Shown here piece after piece: positions 34,813-46,221 of a stretch of DNA of 64,000 nt. The translations under genes were made by a program, and so were the position numbers. The notes under the pieces are model-generated. The model searched no databases. It was not told the DNA's origin and saw only the letters and a list, made by a program, of their open reading frames with translations. Source of the stretch: Linanthus parryae. Its lineage: Eukaryota; Streptophyta; Magnoliopsida; Ericales; Polemoniaceae. Every line of letters starts with the position of its first letter. Within the stretch, counting starts at the first letter, position 1. The DNA is taken from the NCBI GenBank assembly GCA_023055425.1, contig JALGPY010000013.1, forward strand, positions 14,793,735 to 14,857,734. Reading direction: 5' to 3'.

Positions 34813-36436
34813 TGATAGCACCTTTTAGGAGCTATCTATTACCTCCATTTTACCACATTATCATGAGAGATTTGAGTCAAAAGTTAGAGAATAAAGGTTG
34901 TTTTGTCACTTTTTGCTCACCATGTGCTATATTGTTAGTCCGGGCGTTTTCTATGCATATACATTGTTATTTGTAAAATATAATCGCTCGGTATGTTTGT
35001 TCATGTTTTCTTGGCAGGAACGGATGCTAATCGATTGATAGGAGGCATGGAACAAACTTCAAAAACAACGGGAGCTCAAGCGGAGTCAAGAGAAGCCGAA
35101 TTGGATGAGCTTGGGTGACTTGTCTGCACTATTTTGATCATAGCCGGAGTAATAAAAATCATTTTGGGGTGAGACCAGTCCCATATGAATGTAGACTCAG
35201 ATTTCTTTCCATCGATAGGTCAAGGAGCTAAATCGGAGTTCGGACAAAGAAGATATCGCGTTTTGAAGTCATTAGCAGATTTCAGGGAGCTTTTGTGCAA
35301 TTACTGAAGACTTCTGCGGGTTATGATTCAAGAACGACCTAGGGACGAAAAAATTGATCATTCACGCATCCAGAGATTCAAGAAGAAGGAGGAGAGCAAG
35401 GAGACTTCATTGGGAACGATCTCAAGCAAGGAGGAGAGCCCGGATCGCGCCAATCTTCACGATTTTAGCGTTTCATCTATTTTTCTTTTTACTTTCTTGT
35501 ATGAACTATTCAAGAACCATGTTAACTTGTGTTATGAGTAGCTAAACTCATACCTAGGCATCTATGGAAAGCCTAGGGTTTATGTTTTGATGATATTTTC
35601 CGGATTTTGGATGATCCTTCATGCTAGGATTATGGTTTAATGGAGAATATTTTTGTTTTCATCATGTTTAGTTCTTTCATTGACAAGCTAGGGCTAAGAT
35701 GTGTGATGTGGATTATCTGTTTCTTCATTCAATCATGAACTAGGCTTAATGATGATATTGGTAGCCTAAATATCTTGTTTATTGTGCTTAATTCTTAGTA
35801 ACGTAGGAGTCATGACAGGAAATTACTATGTAACTAGTGAGTGTGTGAAAACAACTCTACCCTAGTTGGGATGAGTAAACAAGATCATTCTTAATTGACT
35901 ACACTGAGAGGTTAGTTGGATAGAAATGGCTAGATGAGGGTAAATTCAGTAGGAAGCAATGAGATGTTAGTCAATGGTGGTTAGAGAGGACATTATTCCT
36001 TGCAATATTGTTCTTCTGCTAGAACACATAGGTAGTATACTTGGCTTGAGAGGGACAAATTGTTACCTTTGTGTATAATGACATGAGACCAATAGGTAAT
36101 TTTCAACGCCATTACCCAGCATAGGATACTAAGAGTCATGGTGTTAGAACATGGAATCCGGAATTGTCAAAACTACCCTAGCTGATCTATAGATTGCCTA
36201 GCTTTCTCTCCTATGATTTTTATCAAATCATTCTATTCACGTTATTTTATTACTGAGGGTGACAACACTTCAAACTACAATCATTTTTACCGGTTACTTA
36301 GGTAAATTGAGTTTAATTGCTAATCTAGAACATATAGTAGACACCTTCCCTTCGGTTCGATAACGCGGAGTCCAAAATACTCCACTTTATTACTTGACCG
36401 TATACTTGCGTAGCAACGCGTAGTAATAGCGCGTCA
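34813..36436 (+). repeat. 3' LTR of element C
   Basis: 1624 bases, TGATAGCACC...GCGTCA, followed by the GTACC duplication. Confidence 0.92.
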
Positions 36437-36863
36437 GTACCCTGTTTCATATATATCCTACAGGTCAGACTTAGGACCCTGGATTCAGAAAAAGCTCAGA
36501 TGGTCGAATACAAGGGATTTTCTCAGGTTGAGTAAGAAAGTAACTGTATTTGGTACCAGCGCATATTTTCCACTCTTAAATCTGGTTATACTCGCCGATT
36601 TCTTGTGGCTTAGTACTTCCTGGAAAAAGGGTGAGGTCTTCATGAAACAGCGGTTCGCGTTTTAGAGATTGGTCGATCTCGCCAAAAAGAAATTTTTACT
36701 ATTTAATTTTTTAGTATACATATTCTTTCTGAGTTGGTCGTAAATTCGAGTCATCTGGCACTTAAGTCTGGGTCTGTAGGTTGGTATGCAACTGTAGTAG
36801 TATGCAAAGGTAAGTATGCAAGAGATTTTCTCGGGACGAGCAAAGGTCAGTGCGGGGGTAATT
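36437..36863 (+). other. End of the B noncoding region with polypurine tract
   Basis: B sequence resumes after C. No gene. It ends with GGGACGAGCAAAGGTCAGTG then CGGGGGTAATT, the B polypurine tract (about 36847-36863), before the 3' LTR. Confidence 0.65.
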
Positions 36864-38799
36864 TGATCCCCAGTAGGAGTTATCGGTGAGCCTAATCTGA
36901 GGGGTATTTGTGCCATAATCGAGCGTTTTAGCCGGATTTCAGCCCGGTTTCTCCTCGGAATTTACAACTGAGTGTTTTTAGCTTCTTTATGCATTACTAC
37001 TTCATTTCACGCATTTCGAGATATGATCACGGGGTTTGTTCATGCTACCTTTGCAATAACAAGTTTGGGAAGTGCATTGGGATGCGTGACGAGACAGAAC
37101 CGGGATCGCCTCGGGAAACGCTCTGAAAATGTTCGGGGCAGGATTTGAGCGAAACCGGTACAAGGGAGAGCAAAACGAAAATGGAAAGACAGGAGGAAAA
37201 ACGTGGAGTGAAAACAGGCCGAGAGAAGAAATCGCTAAAACCAAAGATGATCGGGATGCACTCGATTGACAATATCTTGAGTCCTTCTTTGAATTTTGAA
37301 GTGAAACCATCCGCTGAAGAAATAAGGCGTTACGGGCTTTCCGAAAACAGGTTAAAATGCTAAAACGTAGTCCGGCCAAAAAACCGACCTCCTGCCCAAG
37401 TGTGGTCCCAGACAGGCCACACCAAAGTAGGGGTCTCGGGTCCCGGTGTCCGCAGTCGTGATCAGCTATTTCATGTTCAGGTCGATTTCAGGGACAATTT
37501 TGACCCAAGGGTGTTTTGGTAATTTTGACATCGGGCACGGGTTTTCAGAGTCGAGTTTGGATTTTGGCGCCGAAATCCAGTCAGCAGTTTTCCTATGATC
37601 AGAGTCAGGATTGGGTGGAATTTGGAGCAGTTTTAACCAAACGGTATTTTTCAAATTTTGACAAGTTTCGGGTCAAAACGCAGTCCGTGCAGAGTGGGCC
37701 CGGAAATAGGCCACAATGAAGACGGGAAGCTGCTGCCTGCATGGCTAGCTGCCATCCACATAGTAGCCACGCAGGCCGAGAGCAAGAGGAGAGAGTAAAA
37801 GTTCAAAAATCCAAGCGAGAGACCCCTGTCTACGTGGCTAGTTGCCAGCCACGCATTAGCCACGCAGGCAGGTATGAAAGACAGAGATTTTGAGGTGCCA
37901 GAAGACCCTGTCTGTGTGGCTAGCGGCCAGGCACTCAGCAGTCACGCATGTAGGGAAGGAAGATAGAGATTTTGCGATGCCGGAGACCCCTGTCTTCGTT
38001 GCTAGCAGCAGCCACGCAACATCCACACAGGCAGGGGGCTAGAAAGAGATTTTTGGAGCTAGAAAAGTCACTGTCTATGTAGCTAGCTGCCAACCACGCA
38101 GCTGCCACGCAAACATCACCTATTTCTAAGGCGGTTTTGGCCAGTGACAGTTTCGTAATTTCAGCCAATTTTCCTGAAGCTTCTTAGCACTATATAAAGG
38201 AACGTCCAGAGCTCGGTTTTTACACAAAATTCACCCTAGGAGAATTCAGAGTACCCTTGGAAACCACAGAAGCACAGATCTAGAATTCAAGAACACTCGT
38301 TTGATTTCATTTCTCTCTATAATTTCAAAACATTGTCGTTTAATTATGTCGTTTAGTAGCTAAACTTTTTACCTAGGTTCTCGGTGAATCTAGGGTTCCG
38401 TATTCAGTATCTAGTTCTGTTTTTGATTATGGATTCATGATATTCTCATGCATAATCGGATTTGCGAACCAAGATCGCTACAGACTCGACCCGGAAGGTG
38501 AAAACGCCTGGTTAGGGTTAGGAAGAGAATACAGAATTTAGCACCTTACCGCGATGGACCAAACAGAGAAGGGGATATAGGACTAGCCTAAAAATGTTTG
38601 AAAAACTGTTAGCGGTTTTGAACGAGGCCTTTCGGACAGGTTAGACCCCATAGGAGACTTAGAACGAGACTGCAGTTTTAGGTAGCTTAACAAGGGCCGA
38701 AAATCTGCAGAATTGTGATGACGTGCAGAAAAAGAAAAGATACTGCACAACTGGTATGTGGCACGGATACGTGACTGCTATGTGTTTTCACATTGAAAA

Positions 38800-38846
<47 letters not shown>

Positions 38847-39133
38847 GGAGACCCTAGGGGATCCCGTAATCTAGTACCTTAAACCACTAGATTTACAACA
38901 CCCAAGATTATTCATGAGAACCTCCACAAAAGGATTTACGTTTCATTTATTTACTATTAGTACTTAGTTCGTAATCAAAATCTCAAACTACTCCTCCCTT
39001 TTACACTTTGTAAGTTAAAACTGATTACTCAAAAAACCCGTAAAAGTCCCTGTGGGATCGATTCTCTGAGTTGAAATACACTCTATACTACTTGATTCGT
39101 ATACTTGCGAATAGCAGGCTAAATTGCGCATCA
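36864..39133 (+). repeat. 3' LTR of element B
   Basis: 2270 bases, TGATCCCCAGTAGGAG...GCGCATCA, followed by ACAAT. It carries the hairpin array at 37725-38115, the TATA box at 38191 and a run of about 38 A (38804-38841) that is short and interrupted in the 5' LTR. Its start differs from the 5' LTR, with TCCCCAGT for AACACCCCACT. Confidence 0.88.
37725..38115 (+). repeat. Array of hairpin-type repeats in the B 3' LTR
   Basis: Counterpart of 19141-19510: repeated GGCTAGCTGCCA..CCACGCAG..GCCACGCAGGCAGG units, with more substitutions breaking the stems. Confidence 0.7.
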
Positions 39134-39138
39134 ACAAT

Positions 39139-39956
39139 GCACACCGTTCTACGGCCGCTTTGGAGGAACAATATGTGGTAATCATCAAATGAATCATTTA
39201 TAGGAATATTGTAACAAACAAATGAGTATACAGTTATATTACTGGTTGTTTAATTATGTTGAATATTGTAGTCTTTTGGTCGGGTTGCGCCCCGCACTGT
39301 ATATAAATGGTGTAACATATTCTGGGTTTTACCCAAGTTATAGTAGCAACAAATTTGAATGAATGTGTGTTATGAAAACAGGTTCGTAAGTGTATGAACC
39401 TCTATTTTTTGCTGTGCACTGTGATGCAATTGGTTATAGAAATTGCACGTATAGGTTCACCAGGGTATTTCAGCAGAGATATTGTGAAATGTGTAATATA
39501 GGTGACTATAAATGCAGAATACCAAATATAGTTACGACGAGCAAGTTTTTCAGCAAAAAACATTAACGACGAGCATATATGTCGTTCAATAAAATTACCA
39601 AACAAAACCGCGACAATAAGTAAAAAAAGATGAGTACAATTTTGTTTACTTTTGGTTGAAATTATCAACGACGACAATATTGGGTCGAAATGGTCGTAGG
39701 AAAAAGTTTTGCCTGCAAAATTTTCTCGTCGGGAGGTCGTCAAGAAAAGAACAACGACAAAAAAACTAGGTCGGGAATGTGGTCGGTAAATATATTTCCC
39801 CGACTAACGGATTTGTAGTCGCTCGGTCGAACAAACATCGGAGCTATTCCGACGCACAAGAGAGAAAAAAAAAATCGTCGTCTTTCCATCCTAACGAAGA
39901 TTTTCCATAATTTAACGAAGGGCATGCTCGTCTTAAAATACGAGTTCTTAGTAGTG
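39139..39956 (+). mobile_element. Right part of a second CACTA-type element
   Basis: The segment ends at 39956 with TTCTTAGTAGTG, the inverted form of CACTACTAAGAA. The last 430 bases are rich in (A)CGACGA, TCGTCG and TCGG motifs (about 39535, 39570, 39675, 39720, 39840, 39880), typical of subterminal repeats. Copia G gag starts straight after the end. No transposase gene is present. The left partner may be 18209-18266, on the other side of B, but the ends agree only in their first bases. Confidence 0.5.
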
Positions 39957-41395
39957 TCGGTTGTTACTTATGAAGGAACTAGTCAAGTCAAACAAACCAA
40001 AACCAATATCCTTATGAGGCAGTATGAGTTGTTCTTGATGAATTATGACGAATCCATCAAGGATAAGTTCAAAAGGTTCACAGATATTGTGAATAACTTA
40101 GAATCCCTGGGGAAAGCATTCTCAAATGAAGAAAAGGTCAAAAAAATTCCAAGAAGTTTGCCAAAATCCAAGTGGGAGCCAAAGACCACTACAATTTAGG
40201 AAGCTCAAGATTTGAGTCTTCAAGAGCTAGATAATCTGCAAGGAAAGCCGCTCACTCATGAGATTTATATGAAGGAAGTGGATGGTGACATGAGTGATAA
40301 CATCAAGAACCTAGCACTCAAGGCAAAAGACTGTGAGAAATCTCAAGGCCTTGAACAGGAAGATGATGATGATGAGGAAGCCTTAGCCTTGATCTCCAAA
40401 GCCTTGACCAAAATTCTTAAAATGAAGAAAAACATTGGAAACAGGGATTACAACAAGGAAAAGTCCATATCCTCAAGAAGAAAGGATCATAGAGGTAAGT
40501 CTTCTTCACATTCACATAAATAAAAAGTAATGAATTGATTTGAATGTGGAGATGCAGATCACCTGGTTAGAGATTGCCCTCAAAAGAATAAAAACATACA
40601 TTTTTCCAAGAAGGAAAATGACAACAGAAGGAAGAAAGCTATGGTTTCATAATGGAGCGATTCTGATTCATCAACTGATTCTAATTCAGATGAAGTACAA
40701 GAAAATATGTGCCTAATGGATGAGCATGAAGAAGAAAACAACTCAGACAAGCATATTGAAGAGATGATAAAAAATCTTCTTTCTAGTCCTTGTCATGTTT
40801 TACCGTTAATCCTCAAAAGCATGTTTTTAAATAAGGAAAGTTATAGAAATGAGATTAAATATCTTTGAAGGTGAAAGTTCATGAGCAGGAAAAAGAAAAT
40901 TTAGATTTAGTTTTTCTCAAAATAACTCCTAAAGCATCTCAGTAAAAAATTGATAGTGACCTCAAAGCCTTAGACAACAGGTTCAAATCTTTGAAAGCAC
41001 AAGTCAAAGAAGTTGTGGATCAAAATTCTCTTCTAACTGATAAGTATGTTGATCTAAAACATCATTTAGATGATTTGGAACAATAGAAAACTTCATTGAC
41101 TGAGAAAATTCAAGAATCAAGGAAAGTATTATCAAGTTTTGCAGGCTCAGAACATAACCTTAATCTCATGCTTGGAGGAAGTCTGCATTTTGTAAAAAAT
41201 AGTGGAATTGGATACAATCCAAATTTTCCAAAGAAGAACCAAACCACTTTTGTGAAAGCAGGAAACAGACATTCTCTAAAATGTCATTATTGTGAAAAAC
41301 TAGGTCATATGAAGGTAACTTGCCCCTTTAAAAGGAAAGAACCTCATATAATGAGGAACACTTATCCTTATCATCTTAAGGGAAAATTGGGGTAG
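39957..41395 (+). pseudogene. Copia G gag with two zinc knuckles, broken
   Basis: A UBN2-type copia gag without its N-terminus: YEGTSQVKQTKTNILMRQYE, IKDKFKRFTDIVNNLESLGK, LPKSKWEPKTTTI, then EAQDLSLQELDNLQGKPLTH. Stops occur at about 40197 and 40519, with more further on. The first zinc knuckle (near 40535) reads FECGDADHLVRDCPQ, with its first Cys position replaced by TGA. A second knuckle, CHYCEKLGHMKVTC, is intact at about 41281. The Asp/Glu-rich linker contains SQGLEQE at the palindrome TCAAGGCCTTGA (40343-40354). Confidence 0.8.
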
Positions 41396-41520
41396 ATTTA
41401 AGTTCCTAAAGAAATCAGGCCACCTAACATAGTTGATTATGAATATGAATCCAAATTCTACCCTTGGTCTAATAGCCTGTTGAGGCATTAATTGAATTCT
41501 GTAGGTTGTAACCAAATCTA

Positions 41521-42741
41521 AGGATCGAAAGTGGATTTTGGAAAGTGGTTACTCCAGACATATGAGTGGAAAGAAATATTTATTCTCATAACTTAAAGAG
41601 CAATCTGGAGGAACTATACACTTGGTGACAAAGCAAAATGCAATATCATTGGCATAGGTAGTATTAGTAATGTATCTGCAAGTTCTATTTCTTATGTTTA
41701 CTTAGTAGAAGGTTTAAAATATAATCTGCTTAGTATACCTCAATTATGTGATAAGGGTAATAATGTAATTTTTGACAAGGAGACATGTGTGGTGCAAGAT
41801 GAGAAATCTTGCAATTGCATACTCACTTTTCTTAGATCATACAATGTTTATGCTATGACTACTATTAAAGTTGCAGGTGAAATTCTGAAGTGCCTCAAAG
41901 CTTTGGAGAAAGATTCAAAGCTTTGGCATAGAAAACTAGGGCATATAAGCATGCTTACAATGAACAATCTCATCTCAACGGACTTGGTAAGAGGATTATC
42001 CACTATGAAATTCAAAAATGATGAGATTTGCAAGGCAAGTACCCAAGGTAAAAAGACAATGAAATCATTCAATCCAAAGAACTTTGTAAGTACTACTAGA
42101 CCTTTAGAACTGATGCATATTGACTTGTGTGTTCCTATGAGGGTTCAAACACCCAAAGGTAAGAGTTATAATCTTGTTGTAATAGATGATTACTCTAGAT
42201 TTACTTGGTTTATGTTTTTAGAGAAAAATATCAAGCATTATCTGAATTCTCAAAGCTTTGTAAAGAGCTTCAATCATTGGAAAACTTGCCTATTGCATTT
42301 TCTAGAAGTGATCATGGCAGAGAGTTTGATCAGCTAGACATTGGTTTATTTTGTGCACAGCATGGCATCTCACACAACGATTCTGCACCCAGAACTCCGC
42401 AACAGAATGGAGTAGTTGAGAGGCAAAATAGGACACTTGAAGATATGTCTAGAACCATGCTTCTTGAAAGTCATTTGCCACAATATCTCTGGGCAGAAGC
42501 TGTTAACGCTACCAACTATGTGCTAAATAGATGTTTGATAAGATCTATTTTGAATAAAACCCTATATGAACTTTTCAAAGGCAGAAAGCCAGGTGTTTCT
42601 TATTTTAAGCCTTTTGGTTGTACTTGTTATAATAATGGTAAGGATAATCATGGTAAATTTGATGCTAGAATTGATGAAGGTTTGTTTCTTGGTTATTCTT
42701 AATCTAGAAAATCATATAAAGTTTTAAATAAGAGAACCAAA
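41521..42741 (+). pseudogene. Copia G protease, GAG-pre-integrase and integrase, broken
   Basis: The protease motif reads WILESGYSRHMSG near 41532. The catalytic Asp of the usual D-S-G is Glu, and the following Cys is Tyr. Several stops follow. GAG-pre-integrase: LWHRKLGHISMLTMNNLIST, then CKASTQGKKTMKSFNPKNF, in the frame 41789-42337. Integrase: LMHIDLCVPM, VIDDYSRFTWFMF, RSDHGREFDQ and TPQQNGVVERQNRTLEDMSR, which hold the D, D and E positions. There is a frameshift near 42220. The core ends GLFLGYS before a TAA at 42700-42702. The protease and integrase cannot be made intact. Confidence 0.82.
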
Positions 42742-42918
42742 GTGGTAGAAGAGAGCATTCATGTGATATTTGATGAAAGAGAAGATGGTTCCTTGAGTGA
42801 AAGTTTTGCAGATCTCAATCGAAATAAGAATGAGGCAGCTGATGATGCGGAGAAAGAGAAAAACATCCAAACTAATTTGCAGGAAGAGTCAGAAGAATCT
42901 CAAAGCTTTGAACATCTT
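42742..42918 (+). pseudogene. Copia G integrase-RT linker, left side of the D insertion
   Basis: Reads VEESIHVIFDEREDGSLSES and an acidic stretch ending SQSFEHLPD, in phase with the integrase frame. Element D follows, and the linker resumes at 61098. Confidence 0.65.
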
Positions 42919-42923
42919 CCTGA

Positions 42924-44571
42924 TGACGCGTGTAAATTACGCGTTGCTACGCAAGTGTACAGTCAAGTAATAAGGTGGAGTATTTTGGACTCCGAGTTAT
43001 CGAACCCAAGGGAAGGTGTCTACTATGTATCTGATTTAACGATTAAGTCCATTCACACAAGTAACCGGTAAAAAGGTTTGTGGTTTGAAGTGTTGTCACC
43101 CTCAAACAAGTGACAAGCAATGGTAATGAAATAATGCAAATAAAATGATTTGATGTAAATCAGAGGAGAGAAAGCTAGGCAATCTATAGATCGCCTAGGG
43201 TAGTTTAGACAATTCCGGATTTTATGTTCTAACACGACAATTCATAGTTAGTTAAGCTGGGTAATGGCATTGACAATTACCTATAAGTCTCATGTCGTTC
43301 TACACAACGGTAATGATTTTTCCCTCTCAGGAAAAGTATACTACCTATGTGTTCTAGTAGGTTAACCATATTGACGGTATAATGTCCTATCAGACCACTA
43401 TTCACAAACAATTCACTACATCCTAGTGAATTTACCCTCATCTAGACATTCCTATTCAACTCACTTCTCAGCCTAATTGATTAAAAAATTCCTTGTTTAT
43501 TCATCCGAACTATGGTAGAGTTGCTTTCACATGCTCACTAGTTATGTAGTAATTTCGAGTCATGACTCCTACGTTACCAAGGATTAAGCACAATAAACAA
43601 GTAATTAAATACTTCGAATTATCTTTAAGTCTAGTTCATGATTACATGGAGAAATAAATACTCAACATCATACATCCTAGTTCTAGCTTGTCAATGGAAG
43701 AACTCAACATGAAATAGAACATAGCAATCTCCATAGAATCATAAACCTAACATGAAAGTTCATCCAAAATCCGGAAAACATCCTCAAAACATAAACCCTA
43801 GGTTCCCCATAGATTCCTAGGTATGAGTTTAGCCACTCATAGCAAAAGATAACATGGTTTCTAAATATTTCATACAAGAAAGTAGAGAGAAAATTATCAA
43901 ACGCTAGAAATCATGAAGATTCTTGCGATCCGGGCTCTTCTCCTTGCTTGAGGTTGCTCCCAATAAAGTCTCCTTACTCTCCTCCTTGATCGTGGCTCTC
44001 ACTAGGCGTGAATGATGTATTTTTTTCGTCCCTAGTTCGTTCTTCTTTCATAACCCGCAGAAGTCTTCAGTAATTGTCCAATAGCCCCCTGAAATCTGCT
44101 CCTGACTTCGCCGGGCCATAACATCTTTCGTCCGAACTCGGATTTAGCTCCGTGACCTATCGTTGGAAAGATATCTGAGTCTAATTTCATTTGGCATGGG
44201 TATCACCTCCAAATTTTTGGTAGAACTCCAGCTAGGATAAAAATAGTGCAAACTAGTCATCCAAGCTCCTCCAATTCGGCTTCTCTTCACTCCACTTGAG
44301 CTCCCATTGTTTCCGAAGTTCGTTCCATGCTTCCTATCATTGATTAGCCTCAGTTCCTTTCAAGAAAACATGAAAAAAGATACCAAGCGATTATATTTGA
44401 CAAATAACAATGAAGTATGCATAGAAAACGCCAGGACTAACAATATAGCACATGGTGAGCAACAAGTGATAAAACGACCTTTATTCTCTAACTTTAGGCT
44501 CAAATAACTCTCAAATACCTATTAACATGTGGTAAATGCTAAATAATTATAGCCCCTAAAAGGTGCTATCA
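42924..44571 (-). repeat. 3' LTR of element D
   Basis: On the minus strand it runs TGATAGCACCTTTTAGGGGC ... ACGCGTCA, 1648 bases, pairing with 59451-61092. Confidence 0.92.
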
Positions 44572-46221
44572 AACTCCCCCACACTTACTCTTGCTCGTCT
44601 CGAGCAACAATGAAGCACAAAACCCCCACACTTGAGACATTGCATACATACCAATACAAACCAATGCATACCCCACCACTTTGCATAATTCACTTTCCGC
44701 TATCCAACACGACTCACGACCCAATACACAAAGACACGACTATGCAAACTACATGATATGTACAATGCAACTCAAGTATGTACAATGAAAGGAATTAAAG
44801 AACATATTTTTTTCTTTTTCTTGTTAGAGATTGGGCAACCTCTCCATCATTAACCGAAAATCATCAAATCCTCACTAGCTCATTTTGAAATTTCACATTA
44901 CATAGCAAGAAATAAGATATGGTGATCTTATGCACAAACTCACTAGGGCGTCTCCAAACATCCACCAAATCATACCAAGATACGGCATGTCTTTTGATTC
45001 AAAGCGTCTAGGCATTTCAAGTTTCCAATTGATCTTCCTTCGCCAAGTCATTTGAGGTTTTCAGACCCTCTTAGCCGTTATTGCTTTGAATGCAATTTGT
45101 CACATTGCTGGGAGACAAAACTACTATGTAATACGGCTTCACTTTAGTTTCCCTTTTAAGCTCTACGTTGGATTGAATCCAAATTTTCCGTGCACACGGA
45201 AGCACATTAGGTTGTTTCACCTTTAAGCACAATTTTCTTTTTGATTTTTAATTTTCGTTTATTTCCTCCTCTGTTTTTACAACCGTGCAATAGAGCTTAA
45301 GAGTGTGGGCTTTTTAGGATTTTCTCTTAGAACCACCTTAAGGGATGGTGGTGTACACTCCCCGACTTCACGTAGGCAAGAGCAGCATATCACATGGAAC
45401 CAACTCTACACGAAGGTCCTCCCCAGATTCTAAGAGTCCACAATTTTCTACCGGAAACAGAATAATCAACCACTCAAACACTCAGTCCTCCTAGCACAAT
45501 AAAGGAATCAAAAGTATGCCCGTAATCTACCTTCACCTTTCCATAGATACCTGGTAAATCCCTTCGTGAGACTTGTGCACAAAATACTAGGATTAAATTA
45601 TCCCTACTACGGTGTTTCCTACTCTCATGATCCCTTTCATTGGATTCTCTTCGATTTCTAGGTCCTAAGTTGTCCTTTCAAAAACACAATTTTTTAGGGT
45701 TTTTCTTGTTTTTATATATTTCTTTTAGACACTACATGTAACTGGCCAACTCGACTAACCAACAAGAAAGGGTAGGTAAACTGAATAAATAAAAGTGCAA
45801 CAATATATACAATGCATAAAATAAACGTGCACATGCAAAACTAACAGACTAACACATACATGCAAACTCGACTTTCTAAACTACATGAAACAAGGCCATG
45901 AAATGGCTAACTAGCAGATAGCTAAAAGCTCCCCCACACTTAAGCGCTTTGTTGTCCTCAATGAAAGGTAGAATAAAATCAAGAGGACTCGGCTGCTCAA
46001 ATGCAGAGTCGGTGGGTCTACTCAAAGAGGGCCCCATCGTCCTAAGCGACTAGGGGGTCCGGACTCGACTCTGGGTACACATCAGACTGTTAATGGTACA
46101 GTCCATCGTAGGTAGGCGGGTGCTGCAACTGGACATTGGCCGCCATAGCCAAGTCCTGCATCCATGCACCCTGCTGGGCACAGTCATAGCTAAGTGACTC
46201 CATACCGCGGCCCAGCTGGCG
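44572..46221 (-). other. 3' noncoding region of element D with polypurine tracts
   Basis: No gene. The terminal polypurine tract (minus: AAGTGTGGGGGAGTTT type, 44572-44590) has GACGAGCAA just upstream. A second tract lies at about 45928-45965 (minus: CATTGAGGACAACAAAGCGC, then TTAAGTGTGGGGGAGCT) and matches the one in C at about 32950-32990. Confidence 0.65.

Larger units (their letters stand above)
27777..36436 (+). mobile_element. Element C: complete gag-pro-only gypsy-type retrotransposon
   Basis: LTRs at 27777-29399 and 34813-36436 bound it, with a perfect 5-bp duplication GTACC (27772-27776 and 36437-36441). It has a tRNA-Asp-like primer site, one gag-protease frame and a polypurine tract. 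Nothing resembling reverse transcriptase, RNase H or integrase lies in the 5.4-kb interior, so movement would need enzymes in trans. The LTR is related to that of element D. Confidence 0.92.
18267..39133 (+). mobile_element. Element B: Athila/Tat-like gypsy-type retrotransposon, gag-pro only
   Basis: Two long LTRs (18267-20549 and 36864-39133) bound it, flanked by the 5-bp duplication ACAAT (18262-18266 and 39134-39138). A tRNA-Asp-like primer site, a gag frame, a retropepsin-like region, the tail of an integrase, a long 3' noncoding region and a polypurine tract follow in plus orientation. It is about 20.9 kb because a Mutator-like element and element C inserted into it; without them it is about 10.6 kb. 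Reverse transcriptase, RNase H and the integrase core are missing, so it is non-autonomous. Confidence 0.9.
39957..42918 (+). mobile_element. Copia element G (SIRE-like), left part
   Basis: A plus-strand copia element lacking its 5' LTR and the start of gag. It contains gag, protease, GAG-pre-integrase and integrase, then is interrupted by element D (CCTGA at 42919-42923 is duplicated at 61093-61097) and resumes at 61098. It is close to elements A and F. Confidence 0.85.
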
